DNA of 64,000 bases from assembly GCF_000723405.1 (NCBI RefSeq), contig NZ_CCAE010000020.1, forward strand, positions 18,539-82,538, in the 5' to 3' direction. The translations under genes were made by a program, and so were the position numbers. The stretch comes from Hydrogenophaga intermedia. Lineage in GTDB: Bacteria > Pseudomonadota > Gammaproteobacteria > Burkholderiales > Burkholderiaceae_C. Of the stretch, positions 25,694 through 34,581 are shown in pieces (the stretch's first letter is position 1; every line of letters starts with the position of its first letter). The notes below the pieces were generated by a model. That model was not told the origin of the DNA and made no database searches. It saw only the letters and a program-made list of their open reading frames with translations.

Positions 25694-26321
25694 CATCCAC
25701 CTGCGCTGGGACCGGCGCCCGCTGCTCGACGGCGTGAACCTGCGCGTGGACGCGGGCCACACCGTGGCGTTGCTCGGGCCCTCGGGCAGTGGCAAGAGCA
25801 CGCTGCTCAAGATCGTGGCCGGCATCGAGACGCCCGAGCGTGGCAGCGTGTGGTTCGACGGCGAGGACATCACGCGCACGCCGCCGCACCGGCGCGGCTT
25901 CGCGCTCATGTTCCAGGACTTCGCGCTGTTCCCGCACCTGGACGTGCGCGACAACGTGGCCTTCGGGCTCGTCGAACAGCGCGTGCCCCGGCGCGAGGCG
26001 CGCGAGCGCGCGCAGGCCCTGCTCACGCGCTTCGGCCTGGGTGCGCACGCCCAGGCGCGGGTGTGGACACTCTCGGGCGGCGAGCAGCAGCGTGTGGCGC
26101 TGGCGCGCGCGCTCATCACGCAGCCGCGCGCGCTGCTGCTCGACGAACCCTTTTCCGCGCTGGACGCCGCGCTGCGCGAGCAACTGCGCGCCGAGTTTCG
26201 CGATCGCATCGCGGAGGCCGGCATGGCCGCCATCCTCGTCACGCACGACGAGGCCGAGGCGCGCGCGATGGCGCAGCAGGGCTGGGGACTGCACGAGGGC
26301 AAGCTGCGCTCGCTGTGGTGA
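25677..26321 (+). CDS. thiQ: Thiamine ABC transporter ATPase ThiQ
   Basis: 214 residues, the short ThiQ length. Walker A 'GPSGSGKSTLLKIVAG', Q-loop 'FALMFQDFALFPHL', signature 'LSGGEQQRVALARAL', Walker B 'RALLLDEPFSALD' and H-loop 'ILVTHDEAEA' are complete. It energises ThiP. The ATG at 25677 lies within the end of thiP and begins the conserved 'LELRDIHLRW' strand. Earlier in-frame codons are shadowed by thiP. Confidence 0.9.
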   Translation: MLELRDIHLRWDRRPLLDGVNLRVDAGHTVALLGPSGSGKSTLLKIVAGIETPERGSVWFDGEDITRTPPHRRGFALMFQDFALFPHLDVRDNVAFGLVEQRVPRREARERAQALLTRFGLGAHAQARVWTLSGGEQQRVALARALITQPRALLLDEPFSALDAALREQLRAEFRDRIAEAGMAAILVTHDEAEARAMAQQGWGLHEGKLRSLW

Positions 26322-26368
26322 GCTAAGCTGTGCCCGCACCCGATCGGGGTGGTCACCGGAGCACGCGC

Positions 26369-26713
26369 ATGGGCTGGTTTTCCAAGGCACCCACGGGGTT
26401 CTTCCTCAGCACCACCACGCCCCCGGGCGTGGAACGCGGCCAGATGCTGGGCGTGGTGCACGGCGAGGCCATCATCGGCGCCAACATCTTCCGCGACATG
26501 TTCTCCTCCATCCGCGACGTGGTGGGCGGCCGAGCGGGCGGCTACGAGCGTGCCCTCTCGGGCGCGCGCGACGCGGCCGTCGAAGACCTCATCGAGTCCG
26601 CGAAGGAACTGGGCGCCAACGGCGTCATCGGCATCGACTTCGACTACGAGGTGCTCGGCGAGGCCAACGGCATGATGATGGTGGCGGTGAGCGGGACGGC
26701 GGTGAAGCTGTGA
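26369..26713 (+). CDS. YbjQ/UPF0145-family protein
   Basis: 114 residues of the YbjQ (putative heavy-metal-binding) family: 'LSTTTPPGVERGQMLGVVHG', then 'GGYERALSGARDAAVEDLIE' and 'ELGANGVIGIDFDYEVLG'. Members are small cytoplasmic proteins that form ring-like oligomers. Their physiological role is not settled. It starts 47 bases after thiQ and may have its own expression. The family assignment is firm, the function open. Confidence 0.85.
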   Translation: MGWFSKAPTGFFLSTTTPPGVERGQMLGVVHGEAIIGANIFRDMFSSIRDVVGGRAGGYERALSGARDAAVEDLIESAKELGANGVIGIDFDYEVLGEANGMMMVAVSGTAVKL

Positions 26714-26723
26714 CTGTGTGCGT

Positions 26724-26746
26724 TATATTGCACTGAATTTTGTGCA
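26724..26746 (+). promoter_or_regulatory. Promoter and operator-like palindrome of the toxin-antitoxin pair
   Basis: A -10-like TATATT (26724-26729) abuts the inverted repeat TGCAC-N8-GTGCA (26729-26746), 26 bases before the antitoxin ATG. Phd/YefM antitoxins normally repress their own promoter through such repeats; binding here is inferred. Confidence 0.45.
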
Positions 26747-26772
26747 GATTTCAGTACTTCCAGGAGCATTTC

Positions 26773-27072
26773 ATGCCGCTACATGTCAGTGACATCCTGC
26801 CGTTCTCGGAAGCCCGAAGCCAGTTGTCCCGCCTGGTGGACGAGGTGCAGCAGGGCGCCGAGAAAATCATCACCAAGAACGGTGAACCGGCCGTGGCGTT
26901 GATCGACGCGCGCCGGCTCGACCACTACCACCGGCTGGAGCGGGCCCGCATCCACCTGCTGTTGCTGGAAGATGTGGTCAAGGGCCTGGACGACGTGGAT
27001 GCCGGACGCACCCTGCCCGCTGATGAGGCCATGAAGATGCTGCGCCAGCGCCGTCGCGGGTCCAAGGCCTGA
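26773..27072 (+). CDS. Phd/YefM-family antitoxin
   Basis: 99 residues from the ATG at 26773, which has AGGAG seven bases upstream; an earlier in-frame start would be inside the operator. The N-terminus 'VSDILPFSEARSQLSRLVDE' and 'KIITKNGEPAVALIDARRLD' form the DNA-binding Phd/YefM fold. The charged C-terminal helix probably wraps the toxin. Expected role: neutralise the toxin encoded next and repress the operon. Stop and toxin start overlap (TGATG), the usual coupling of such pairs. Confidence 0.88.
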   Translation: MPLHVSDILPFSEARSQLSRLVDEVQQGAEKIITKNGEPAVALIDARRLDHYHRLERARIHLLLLEDVVKGLDDVDAGRTLPADEAMKMLRQRRRGSKA

Positions 27073-27443
27073 TGCGCATCCGCTTCACCGCCAACGTCCT
27101 GGCCAATCTGGACGCCATCGACGCTTTTCTGATCGAGAACGGAAACCCTTACGGCCATGACGGCTTGCTGGCGGAACTGGAGGACGTCGTGCTGCCCAAC
27201 CTTCAACGGTTTCCGCGCATGGGCCGCTTGTTTATCGAGCGCGTGCCCGACAGCGTCGAAGCGCAGCGTCTGCATGAGGCCATCACGCGGCGCCTGTCGC
27301 CGGGTGACCAGATCCGCGAGTACGTGATGGACGACCACCTGTTGCTCTATCGCGTGAACGACCAGGGCGTCGACCTGCTGGCCATTCGCCACCACAAGCA
27401 ACTGGCGTTCGACATGCAGGACTTCCTGCACACGCCTCGCTGA
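27072..27443 (+). CDS. RelE/ParE-family toxin
   Basis: 123 residues, somewhat longer than the usual ParE (about 100). 'RIRFTANVLANLDAIDAFLI' at the N-terminus and the C-terminal 'YVMDDHLLLYRVNDQGVDLL' followed by 'AIRHHKQ' match the ParE/RelE fold, where the last strand and basic residues carry activity. ParE toxins inhibit gyrase and RelE toxins cleave mRNA; sequence does not settle which. Coupled to the antitoxin by a one-base overlap. A tandem-repeat block begins 12 bases after the stop. Confidence 0.82.
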   Translation: MRIRFTANVLANLDAIDAFLIENGNPYGHDGLLAELEDVVLPNLQRFPRMGRLFIERVPDSVEAQRLHEAITRRLSPGDQIREYVMDDHLLLYRVNDQGVDLLAIRHHKQLAFDMQDFLHTPR

Positions 27444-27455
27444 GGACGCGGAAGC

Positions 27456-27704
27456 GATCCGCCGCCGGGCCGTCCCAAGGCGGATCAGCCCCCTCGGGGG
27501 GCAGCGACCCGCGCAGCGGCGGAGCGTGGGGGCACGATCGATCCGCCGCCGGGCCGTCCCAAGGCGGATCAGCCCCCTCGGGGGGGGCAGCGACCCGCGC
27601 AGCGGCGGAGCGTGGGGGCACGACCGATCCGCCGCCGGGCCGCCCCAAGGCGGATCAGCCCCCTCGGGGGGCAGCGACCCGCGCAGCGGCGGAGCGTGGG
27701 GGCA
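27456..27704. repeat. Three tandem copies of an ~84-bp GC-rich repeat
   Basis: Units begin GATCCGCCGCCGGGCCG at 27456, 27540 and 27626 (periods 84 and 86) and are nearly identical. Each contains CCCCCTCGGGGGG and GACCCGCGCAGCGGCGGAGC, which fold into hairpins. The sequence type recurs after genes in Comamonadaceae. It fills the 266-base space between the converging toxin and GST genes, ending 5 bases before the GST stop codon. It may help end transcription. Not a CRISPR: units have no spacers. Confidence 0.9.
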
Positions 27705-27709
27705 TCGCT

Positions 27710-28312
27710 TCAAGCCTCGATCTGCATCGCCGGCCGCGCCTGCACCCGCGCCAGCCAGGCCTGCACGTTCGGGTGCTTGTCGATCGGCGCGCCGATGTAC
27801 GCGCTGTAGCCGATCACCGAACCCACCGACAGATCCACCAGCGAGTACGCCTCGCCCAGCATCCAGGGCTGGCGGGCCAGGCGCGCGTCGATCAGGGCCA
27901 GCAACTGGTCCATGGCCTGGTGGCCGGCTTGGCCGTGGGCGTCGTCGGGTGTTCCCATGTCGCGCGCGGCCTGCAGGCGGATGAGCTGCGCGCCGTAGGT
28001 GACGTAGGCCCAGGTGCACCACGAGAACGCCTGCAACTGCGCCGGCGTGCCCGCGGCCGGCCACAGGCCGCGCTCCACGCCGTAGCGCTCGCCCAGCCAC
28101 AGCTCCATGGCCAGGGCCTCGAACATCGGTGCGCCGTCCACCGTCATCGTGGGCACCTTGCCGTTGGGGTTGAGCGCCAGGAATTCGGGACGGCGCTGTT
28201 CGCCGGTGGTGATGTCGACCTTCACGCGCTCGTGCGGCACGCCCAGTTCGGCGAGGGCGCAGGCGATGGGGGTGGCGCTGGACATGGGGTGCCAGTAGAG
28301 GACGAGGGACAT
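27710..28312 (-). CDS. Glutathione S-transferase family protein
   Basis: 200 residues. The N-terminal thioredoxin-like domain begins 'LVLYWHPMSSATPIACALAE' and includes the cis-Pro and glutathione-contact region 'ALNPNGKVPTMTVDG' and 'MFEALAMELWLGERYG'. The all-helical C-terminal domain ends 'WLARVQARPAMQIEA'. It would conjugate or transfer glutathione to an unknown electrophile in the cytoplasm. The ATG at 28312 has AGGAG about eight bases upstream. Divergent from a WYL regulator (117 bases between starts), which may control it. Confidence 0.88.
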   Translation of the reverse strand: MSLVLYWHPMSSATPIACALAELGVPHERVKVDITTGEQRRPEFLALNPNGKVPTMTVDGAPMFEALAMELWLGERYGVERGLWPAAGTPAQLQAFSWCTWAYVTYGAQLIRLQAARDMGTPDDAHGQAGHQAMDQLLALIDARLARQPWMLGEAYSLVDLSVGSVIGYSAYIGAPIDKHPNVQAWLARVQARPAMQIEA

Positions 28313-28429
28313 GGCGGGCTCCTGAAATGAAGGGGTTGAAACCGGGCCGGCAGGCGCCGGATCCGTGGGACGGACTGTCTCAGCCATTGCGGACAGAATC
28401 CGCCCTCGATAAGAGCTAGAGTGCGTTCC

Positions 28430-29407
28430 ATGCTGAGTTCGTCTTCCCGATTGCTGCGGCTGCTCTCTCTGCTGCAGACGCGGCGCCACTGGAGCGGCGC
28501 CGAACTGGCCGAGCGGCTGGCGGTGAACCCGCGCACCTTGCGTCGCGATATTGATCGCCTGCGCGAACTGGGCTACCCCATCCACGCCAGCAGCGGCGTG
28601 GCCGGCGGCTACGCGTTTCGCGCCGGGCAGGCGCTGCCGCCGCTGCTGCTGGACGACGAGGAAGCGCAGGCCGTTGCCATCGCCCTGCAGACCGCCGCGG
28701 CCGGCACGGTGAGCGGGGTGGAGGAGGGCTCGCTGCGCGCGCTGGTGAAGCTGGAGCAGGTGATGCCCGCGCGCCTGCGCCGGCGCCTGGAGGCGCTGCG
28801 GTCGACCATCCTGCCGCTGGAGAGCCTGCGGCCCACTGTGGACGCGGGCGCGCTCGCCAGCCTGGCGCTGGCCTGCCGAGACCAGTTGCGCGTTGCCTTC
28901 GCCTACCGCGACAGCCGGGGCCAGGACACGGCGCGCACGGTGGAGCCGCAAGGCCTGGTGCACACCGGCAGCCGCTGGTACCTGGTGGCCTGGGACCCGG
29001 CGCGCGAGGACTGGCGCACCTTTCGCCTGGACCGCATCGAAGGCGCGCCGACGCCAGGCCCGCACTTCGCGCCGCGCGCGGGGCCCGAGGGCGGTGACCT
29101 GCGCGCCTACGTGTCGCGCTCGATCGGGGTGTCGGCCTACGTGGAGCAGGCGCGCGTGGTGCTGCACAAGCCCCTGGCCGAGATGGCGCGGCAGATTCCG
29201 CCCACGGCGGCGCGGCTGGAAGCGCTGGACGACGCGCGCTGCGTGATGCACAGCGGCGCGAACCACCTGGAGTCGCTGGCCTACTGGCTGATGGCGCTGG
29301 ACGTGGAGTTCGAGGTGCTGGAGCCGCCCACGCTCAAGGCCCTGCTGGAGAAGGCGAACGCGCGCGTGGCGCGGGCGCTGGCGCGGTCGGCGGGAGGGCC
29401 GGGCTGA
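28430..29407 (+). CDS. YafY-type HTH and WYL-domain transcriptional regulator
   Basis: 325 residues. The N-terminal DeoR-like helix-turn-helix is 'LLSLLQTRRHWSGAELAERL' followed by 'VNPRTLRRDIDRLRELGYPI'. The WYL domain contains 'YRDSRGQDTARTVEPQGLVH' and 'SRWYLVAWDPAREDWRTFRL', and a WCX-like C-terminal region follows. WYL domains sense ligands, often nucleic acid or small molecules. This protein probably regulates the divergent GST gene, as such pairs usually do. The ATG at 28430 opens the HTH; an earlier GTG lies three codons upstream. Confidence 0.87.
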   Translation: MLSSSSRLLRLLSLLQTRRHWSGAELAERLAVNPRTLRRDIDRLRELGYPIHASSGVAGGYAFRAGQALPPLLLDDEEAQAVAIALQTAAAGTVSGVEEGSLRALVKLEQVMPARLRRRLEALRSTILPLESLRPTVDAGALASLALACRDQLRVAFAYRDSRGQDTARTVEPQGLVHTGSRWYLVAWDPAREDWRTFRLDRIEGAPTPGPHFAPRAGPEGGDLRAYVSRSIGVSAYVEQARVVLHKPLAEMARQIPPTAARLEALDDARCVMHSGANHLESLAYWLMALDVEFEVLEPPTLKALLEKANARVARALARSAGGPG

Positions 29408-29410
29408 GCC

Positions 29411-30607
29411 TCACCCCCCACGCAGCGCCTTCAACAACTTCTGCCCCGCGCGCCCATTGGCCTCCCAGCCCAGCCGCGTCTGTTCGGCCCGCACGGCGGT
29501 GCGCGTCTTCTCGCCCAGCAGACCATCCACCTCGCCGATGTCGTGTCCGCGCGCGAGCAGCAGGGTCTGCAACTCGCGGCGCTCGGCGCGCGTGAGGCCC
29601 AGGTCGTCGGTGGGCCAGGGCGTCACGAAGGGGCCACCGCCGCGCAGGCGGTCAGCCAGGTGGGCGATGGCCAGGCCGTAGCTCTCGGCCGCGTTGTAGC
29701 TGTAGATGGCGTCGAAGTTGCGCGTGACGAGGAAAGCCGGGCCCTTGGCGCCCGCGGGCGTGAGCAGGCCCAGGCTCAACTCGGGCGGCACAGGCGTGCC
29801 GTCGATGCGTGTGACGCCGCGCGCGGCCCATTCGGTGCCGGGGCGCTTGGTGCGCCGGCCTTCGCCCAGCACGGACATGCCCTCGGGGAGCTTCACCTCG
29901 AAGCCCCAGGGCAGGTCGTTGCGCCAACCCGCGCGCTGCAGGAAGTTCGCGGTGGAGGCCAGCGCGTCGGGGATGCTGTCGATCAGGTCGGCGCGGCCAT
30001 CGCCATCGAAGTCCACCGCCAGGCGCTCATAGGTGCTGGGCATGAACTGCGTGTGGCCGAAGGCGCCGGCCCAGGAGCCCTGCAAGCGCTCGGGCGGGAA
30101 GTGCCCGGCCTGCAGCAGGCGCAGCGCGGAATAGAACTCGGTGCGGAAGTAGGCCTGGCGCCGGCCGAAGCACGACAGCGTGGCCAGCGACTGCACGATG
30201 GGCGTCTTGCCGAAGCCCTGGCCGTAGTTGCTCTCCACGCCCCACACGGCCACCACGGTGGCCGGGTCCACGCCATAGCGCTGCTGCACGCGTTGCAACA
30301 ACTCGGTGTTGGCCTGCAGGCGCTGCGCGCCTTCGTCCACGCGCTGCGGGTCCACCAGCACGGTGAGGTAGTCCCAGATCGGCGTCTTGAACTCGGGTTG
30401 CGCGTCCAGGTTGCCGATGACCGACATCATGGGTTGCAGCGTGTCGGTGTGGGCGCGGTAGGTGGTCTCGTTGACGCCGTTGGCCTGGGCCGTGGGGCGC
30501 AGGCCGTTCAGGCACTGGCGGAAATCGCTGTCGTTGGTTTGGGCGAAGGCGGGGGCCGCCAGGGTGGCCAGTGCGGCCGTGAAGCAGAGGGTGCTGAGTC
30601 GTTGCAT
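29411..30607 (-). CDS. Lytic murein transglycosylase, MltB type, with peptidoglycan-binding domain
   Basis: 398 residues. Signal peptide 1-22 (ends 'APAFA'); catalytic Glu125 in 'AVWGVESNYGQGFG'. The core carries 'QGSWAGAFGHTQFMPSTYER' and 'DFDGDGRADLIDSIPDALAS', and a C-terminal PG_binding_1 domain follows ('GLTRAERRELQTLLLARGHD' and 'VDGLLGEKTRTAV'). It cleaves peptidoglycan glycan strands to 1,6-anhydromuramyl products in the periplasm. No lipobox, so it is soluble. It converges with the WYL regulator with only three bases between stops. A 46-base gap separates it from the upstream nuclease gene. Confidence 0.92.
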   Translation of the reverse strand: MQRLSTLCFTAALATLAAPAFAQTNDSDFRQCLNGLRPTAQANGVNETTYRAHTDTLQPMMSVIGNLDAQPEFKTPIWDYLTVLVDPQRVDEGAQRLQANTELLQRVQQRYGVDPATVVAVWGVESNYGQGFGKTPIVQSLATLSCFGRRQAYFRTEFYSALRLLQAGHFPPERLQGSWAGAFGHTQFMPSTYERLAVDFDGDGRADLIDSIPDALASTANFLQRAGWRNDLPWGFEVKLPEGMSVLGEGRRTKRPGTEWAARGVTRIDGTPVPPELSLGLLTPAGAKGPAFLVTRNFDAIYSYNAAESYGLAIAHLADRLRGGGPFVTPWPTDDLGLTRAERRELQTLLLARGHDIGEVDGLLGEKTRTAVRAEQTRLGWEANGRAGQKLLKALRGG

Positions 30608-30653
30608 GGGGATGGGGTCACCCGGGGGCGGAAAAGTTCAGGTGGGCGTCGGA

Positions 30654-32018
30654 TCAGGCCGGCCAGGTGCTGCCGTGCTCGGGCACCAGCGCGGGCCAGC
30701 CCAGTTCATGTTCGACGCGCAGGCGCAGTGCGTCGGCGGCATCCATGTCGCCGTGCGTGACGAAGGTGCGCCGCGGCGCCTGCGGCAGGGAGCGCAGCCA
30801 GGCCATGAGTTGATCGGCGTCAGCGTGTGCGGAGCCGGCGGTGAGTTGCACCACCTCGGCACGCACCGGCCATTGCTGGCCGAAGATGCGCAGGCTTTTG
30901 ACGCCGCCGGCCAGCAGTGCGCCGCGCGTGCCCGGGGCCTGGTAGCCGGCGAGCACCACCATGGCGCGGTGGTCGTGCAGGTGCTGCGTGAGGTGATGCA
31001 GCACGCGCCCGCCCGTGGCCATCCCGCTGGCGGCCAGGATCACCTTGGGTCCGTGACGTTGCGCGATGGCCTTGGACTGCTCCACGCTGGTCACCAGGTG
31101 CGCGGTGCGTTCCATCTCGCGGCATTGCGCGGCGTCCAGGCGGTGTTGGCCCACATGGCGCTCGTACAGCTCGGTGGTCGCCACGGCCATGGGGCTGTCA
31201 AGGTAAACCGGCAGGCCGTGCGGCAGATCGCCACGGGCCTTCAGGCGCGCAATGGCCAGCAGCACGGCCTGCGCGCGGCCCACCGCGAACACCGGCACCA
31301 CGGCCGTGCCGCCGCGCGCGGCCGCGCGCGCGAGCGCCGGGCCCAGTTCGGCGAGCAGGTCTTCCGTCGGGTGCAGGCGGTTGCCGTAGGTGGACTCGCA
31401 CACCACCACGTCAGCCGCGGGCGGCGGCTCGGGTGGCAGCATCAGTGCGTCGTCGGGCCGGCCCAGGTCGCCCGAGAACAGGAGGCGGCGCCCACCCACT
31501 TCCAGCAACACGCTGGCCGCGCCGAGGATGTGGCCCGCGCCGCTGAAGTGGGCTGTCCAGCCGGGCAGGGGCTGGAAAGCCTCGTGCGGGCGTGCCGTGT
31601 GCAGCAACTTCAGGCTGCGGCGTGCATCGTCTTCGGTGTACAGGGGCAGGGCCGGGTGGTGCTTGCTGAAGCCCTTGCGGTTGGCGTATTCGGCTTCTTC
31701 TTCCTGCAGGTGCCCGCTGTCGGGCAGCATCACGTGCAGCAAGTCGCGCGTGGCCGAGGTGCACCAGGCCTTGCCCTTGAAGCCCTGCTTGGCCAGCAGC
31801 GGGAAATGGCCACTGTGGTCGATGTGCGCGTGCGTGAGCAGCACGGCGCCGATGTCGCCCGGCGGTACAGCCAGGGGTTCGCGGTTGCGCAAACGGTATT
31901 GCTTGTAGCCCTGGAAGAGACCGCAATCCACCAGCAAGCGCTGGCCGTTGTGCTCCACGAGGTACTTGGAGCCGGTGACGGTGCCCGCGCCGCCGAGAAA
32001 ACGAATGCTCACGCCCAT
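30654..32018 (-). CDS. Beta-CASP metallo-beta-lactamase-fold RNA-processing nuclease
   Basis: 454 residues. Metal site H63-x-H65-x-D67-H68 in 'VLLTHAHIDHSGHFPLL', then 'GAGHILGAASVLLEV', 'LLFSGDLGRPDD' and the beta-CASP insert with 'CESTYGNR' and 'PVFAVGRAQAVL'. The C-terminal RMMBL-type segment is 'EVVQLTAGSAHADADQLMAW' and 'FVTHGD'. The family (CPSF73-like, YsgA/TTHA0252) cleaves RNA endo- and exonucleolytically in the cytoplasm. I used the ATG at 32018; another ATG nine bases upstream is equally possible. No strong ribosome-binding site is visible. Same strand and close to the transglycosylase and ZIP genes. Confidence 0.87.
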   Translation of the reverse strand: MGVSIRFLGGAGTVTGSKYLVEHNGQRLLVDCGLFQGYKQYRLRNREPLAVPPGDIGAVLLTHAHIDHSGHFPLLAKQGFKGKAWCTSATRDLLHVMLPDSGHLQEEEAEYANRKGFSKHHPALPLYTEDDARRSLKLLHTARPHEAFQPLPGWTAHFSGAGHILGAASVLLEVGGRRLLFSGDLGRPDDALMLPPEPPPAADVVVCESTYGNRLHPTEDLLAELGPALARAAARGGTAVVPVFAVGRAQAVLLAIARLKARGDLPHGLPVYLDSPMAVATTELYERHVGQHRLDAAQCREMERTAHLVTSVEQSKAIAQRHGPKVILAASGMATGGRVLHHLTQHLHDHRAMVVLAGYQAPGTRGALLAGGVKSLRIFGQQWPVRAEVVQLTAGSAHADADQLMAWLRSLPQAPRRTFVTHGDMDAADALRLRVEHELGWPALVPEHGSTWPA

Positions 32019-32065
32019 GCGGGGCATCTTAGCCGCGCACTCGTGGGCGGCCGATTCACACCGCG

Positions 32066-33064
32066 TCAGGCCAGGGCGCTGTCCAGCCAGATCATGAAGA
32101 TGAAGCCCGCCAGCAACGTTGCGCTGGCCGCGCCTTCGAAGCCGTTGCGGTGCGTCTCGGGAATGATCTCGTGGCTCACCACGAAGATCATGGCGCCGGC
32201 GGCCAGCGCCAGGCCCAGCGGGTAGAACACCGGCACGCTGCCCAGCACCACCACGCCCAGCAAGGCGCCCAGCGGTTCGGCCAGGCCGGTGAGGGCGGCC
32301 ACGCCCCAGGCCTTGCCCGCGCTCAGGCCCAGGGTGCGCAGGGCCATGGCCACGATCAGGCCTTCGGGCATGTTCTGCAGTCCGATGGCCAGGGCCACGG
32401 CGGCGCCGTCGTGCACGGCGTCGTCGCCGGCCGGGCCCGCGTAGGCCGCGCCCACGGCCAGGCCTTCGGGCACGTTGTGGATCATCAGGGCCAGCACCAT
32501 CAGCCAGGCGCGCTGCGAGGCCGCGTCGCGCGGCAGCCAGGCGCTGGTGTGGGTGTTGGCGGCCGGCGGCAGCACGGCGTGTTCGTGGGGCAGGGCGCGG
32601 TCGATGGCGAGCATCATTCCCATGCCCAGGGCCAGGCCGGCACCGCTGAGCAGGGCGCTCCAGCCGCCATCGCCCACCAGGGCGCGGCTGGCGTCCAGCG
32701 AGGGCAGCAGCAAGGCGAAGACCGCCGCCGCCAGCATGACCCCGGCCGAGAAAGCCATGAAGGCCGATTCCTGCCGCTTGCCGATGCGCTGCACCACGAA
32801 CACCGGCAGCGCGCCCACGGCGGTGGCCACGGCCGCCAGCAGCGAGGCCTGCACGCCCGCCACCAGGGCGCTGCCACCCTCCACCGCCAACCACCAGGCG
32901 CGCGTGGGCGCCCAGAAGGTGGAGCCGGCCGCGATGCCGGCCATCACCAGCAGGCCAGCCGCCAGCGCCAGCAGCGCGTTGCGCAGGGCGTGGGCGGGCA
33001 CGGGCAACTCGAGCTGCTGCAACTGGGCCCAGACGGGCTGGATCTGGCGGATGAGGGTGGACAT
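32066..33064 (-). CDS. ZIP-family metal transporter
   Basis: 332 residues with about eight hydrophobic segments and a His-containing loop ('HEHAVLPPAANTHTS') between helices 3 and 4. The binuclear-site helices are 'ALMIHNVPEGLAVGAAYAG' and 'AIGLQNMPEGLIVAMAL', typical of GufA-like ZIPs. It moves zinc, iron or other divalent metals into the cytoplasm. The N-terminal 30 residues are soluble and may extend the first helix. It is divergent from the GFA-family gene and 47 bases upstream of the nuclease gene. Confidence 0.88.
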   Translation of the reverse strand: MSTLIRQIQPVWAQLQQLELPVPAHALRNALLALAAGLLVMAGIAAGSTFWAPTRAWWLAVEGGSALVAGVQASLLAAVATAVGALPVFVVQRIGKRQESAFMAFSAGVMLAAAVFALLLPSLDASRALVGDGGWSALLSGAGLALGMGMMLAIDRALPHEHAVLPPAANTHTSAWLPRDAASQRAWLMVLALMIHNVPEGLAVGAAYAGPAGDDAVHDGAAVALAIGLQNMPEGLIVAMALRTLGLSAGKAWGVAALTGLAEPLGALLGVVVLGSVPVFYPLGLALAAGAMIFVVSHEIIPETHRNGFEGAASATLLAGFIFMIWLDSALA

Positions 33065-33185
33065 GGGATGGCTCGATGAAAATGAGCGGTTAGTTTGGCA
33101 AAAACTATCGAAGATGACCAATCGATGTTGACAATCGCGCACATAGGACTTCGCGACCCCCCCTCGACACAAGGAAGGACAAGTG

Positions 33186-33674
<489 letters not shown>

Positions 33675-33717
33675 GAAGGTGTGAAAACACCGCACCCCCC
33701 CTGTCGTTCCAACTCGA

Positions 33718-34473
33718 TCACCTCATGATCCTCTGCGCTGCCGCGCGGTCCGCCAGCGCGTGGGCGCGCGCCAGGCGGTCGCGCAGGGCGGGGTGCGTGG
33801 GCTCGGGCGGCAGGCCCATGCCCGGCAGTGCCGGCGCGTGCAGCTTGGCCAGCACGCGCGGCATGGCCCGCGGGTCGCGGCCCGCAAGCCGCAACAGCGC
33901 GATGCCGCGCGCGTCGGCCAGCAATTCCTGTTCGTGCAGCAGCTCGATGGCGTCGTGCGCCACGCTTGAATCGGGCCGCAGCGTGGCCAGGCGGGCGCGC
34001 ACCTGGGCGATGCCGGTCTGCATAATGCCCACACGCAGTTGCATATCGCAGGCTTCGGCCAGGCCATCTCGCACTTCGACGTGGGCCAGTTCGTGCGCGA
34101 TCACGGCTGCGAGCTCGTCCTCGTTGAGGCCGTGGCGCGGGTCCCACAGGGCGTTGGCGAGGATGACCACGCCGTGATCGGCCGCGAAGGCGTTGAGCTC
34201 GCGGTCGTTCAGCACCAGCAACTTCACCGGCGGGCGTTCGCGCAGGCTCGGCGATGCGGCCACGAGCTGGTCCAGGATCGTCTGCAAGCGTGGTGGCACG
34301 GGCAATGCCGGGCGGTCTCGCATCAGGGTCGCGATCTGTTCCTCGTCGAGTTCGCGCTGCTCGGCGGTGCGTTGCGCATCGTCGTGGCAGGCCGGCTGCG
34401 CCGCGGTCGGCCAGGCGATTCCCCATCCTGCCAGCAGCAGAACCGTTTCCATGAAACGACGTATACGGTTCAT
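33718..34473 (-). CDS. M48-family zinc metallopeptidase
   Basis: 251 residues with an N-terminal hydrophobic signal (about 8-26, ending 'TAAQPA'), so probably periplasmic. The catalytic zinc site is HELAH in 'AAVIAHELAHVEVRD', with the third ligand Glu in 'LLHEQELLADARGIALL'. It resembles short BepA/HtpX-like peptidases without TPRs and may take part in envelope protein quality control. Two ATGs are possible (34473 and 34452). A TATAAAT just upstream of the first looks like a -10 box and would leave little leader, so the second may be used. It lies downstream of dnaJ's terminator, convergent with the GFA gene. Confidence 0.8.
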   Translation of the reverse strand: MNRIRRFMETVLLLAGWGIAWPTAAQPACHDDAQRTAEQRELDEEQIATLMRDRPALPVPPRLQTILDQLVAASPSLRERPPVKLLVLNDRELNAFAADHGVVILANALWDPRHGLNEDELAAVIAHELAHVEVRDGLAEACDMQLRVGIMQTGIAQVRARLATLRPDSSVAHDAIELLHEQELLADARGIALLRLAGRDPRAMPRVLAKLHAPALPGMGLPPEPTHPALRDRLARAHALADRAAAQRIMR

Positions 34474-34534
34474 ACGATTTATACCGTTCGATAGCGCCGT
34501 TGTACGCCTGTTCGGGCGCCGTGAACAGGGGCAA

Positions 34535-34566
34535 AGAAAAAGCGACGCCTGGGCGTCGCTTTTTCT
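34535..34566 (-). terminator. Intrinsic terminator after dnaJ
   Basis: A 15-bp perfect stem (34535-34549 with 34552-34566) has A-rich and T-rich flanks on both sides, 16 bases past the dnaJ stop. It lies between dnaJ and the M48 gene and ends the heat-shock operon. Confidence 0.85.
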
Positions 34567-34581
34567 TGGGGTCGGGTGCAG

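Noticed and set aside
27456..27704. CRISPR array
   Set aside because: The ~84-bp units are directly adjacent with no unique spacers, and no cas genes are nearby.
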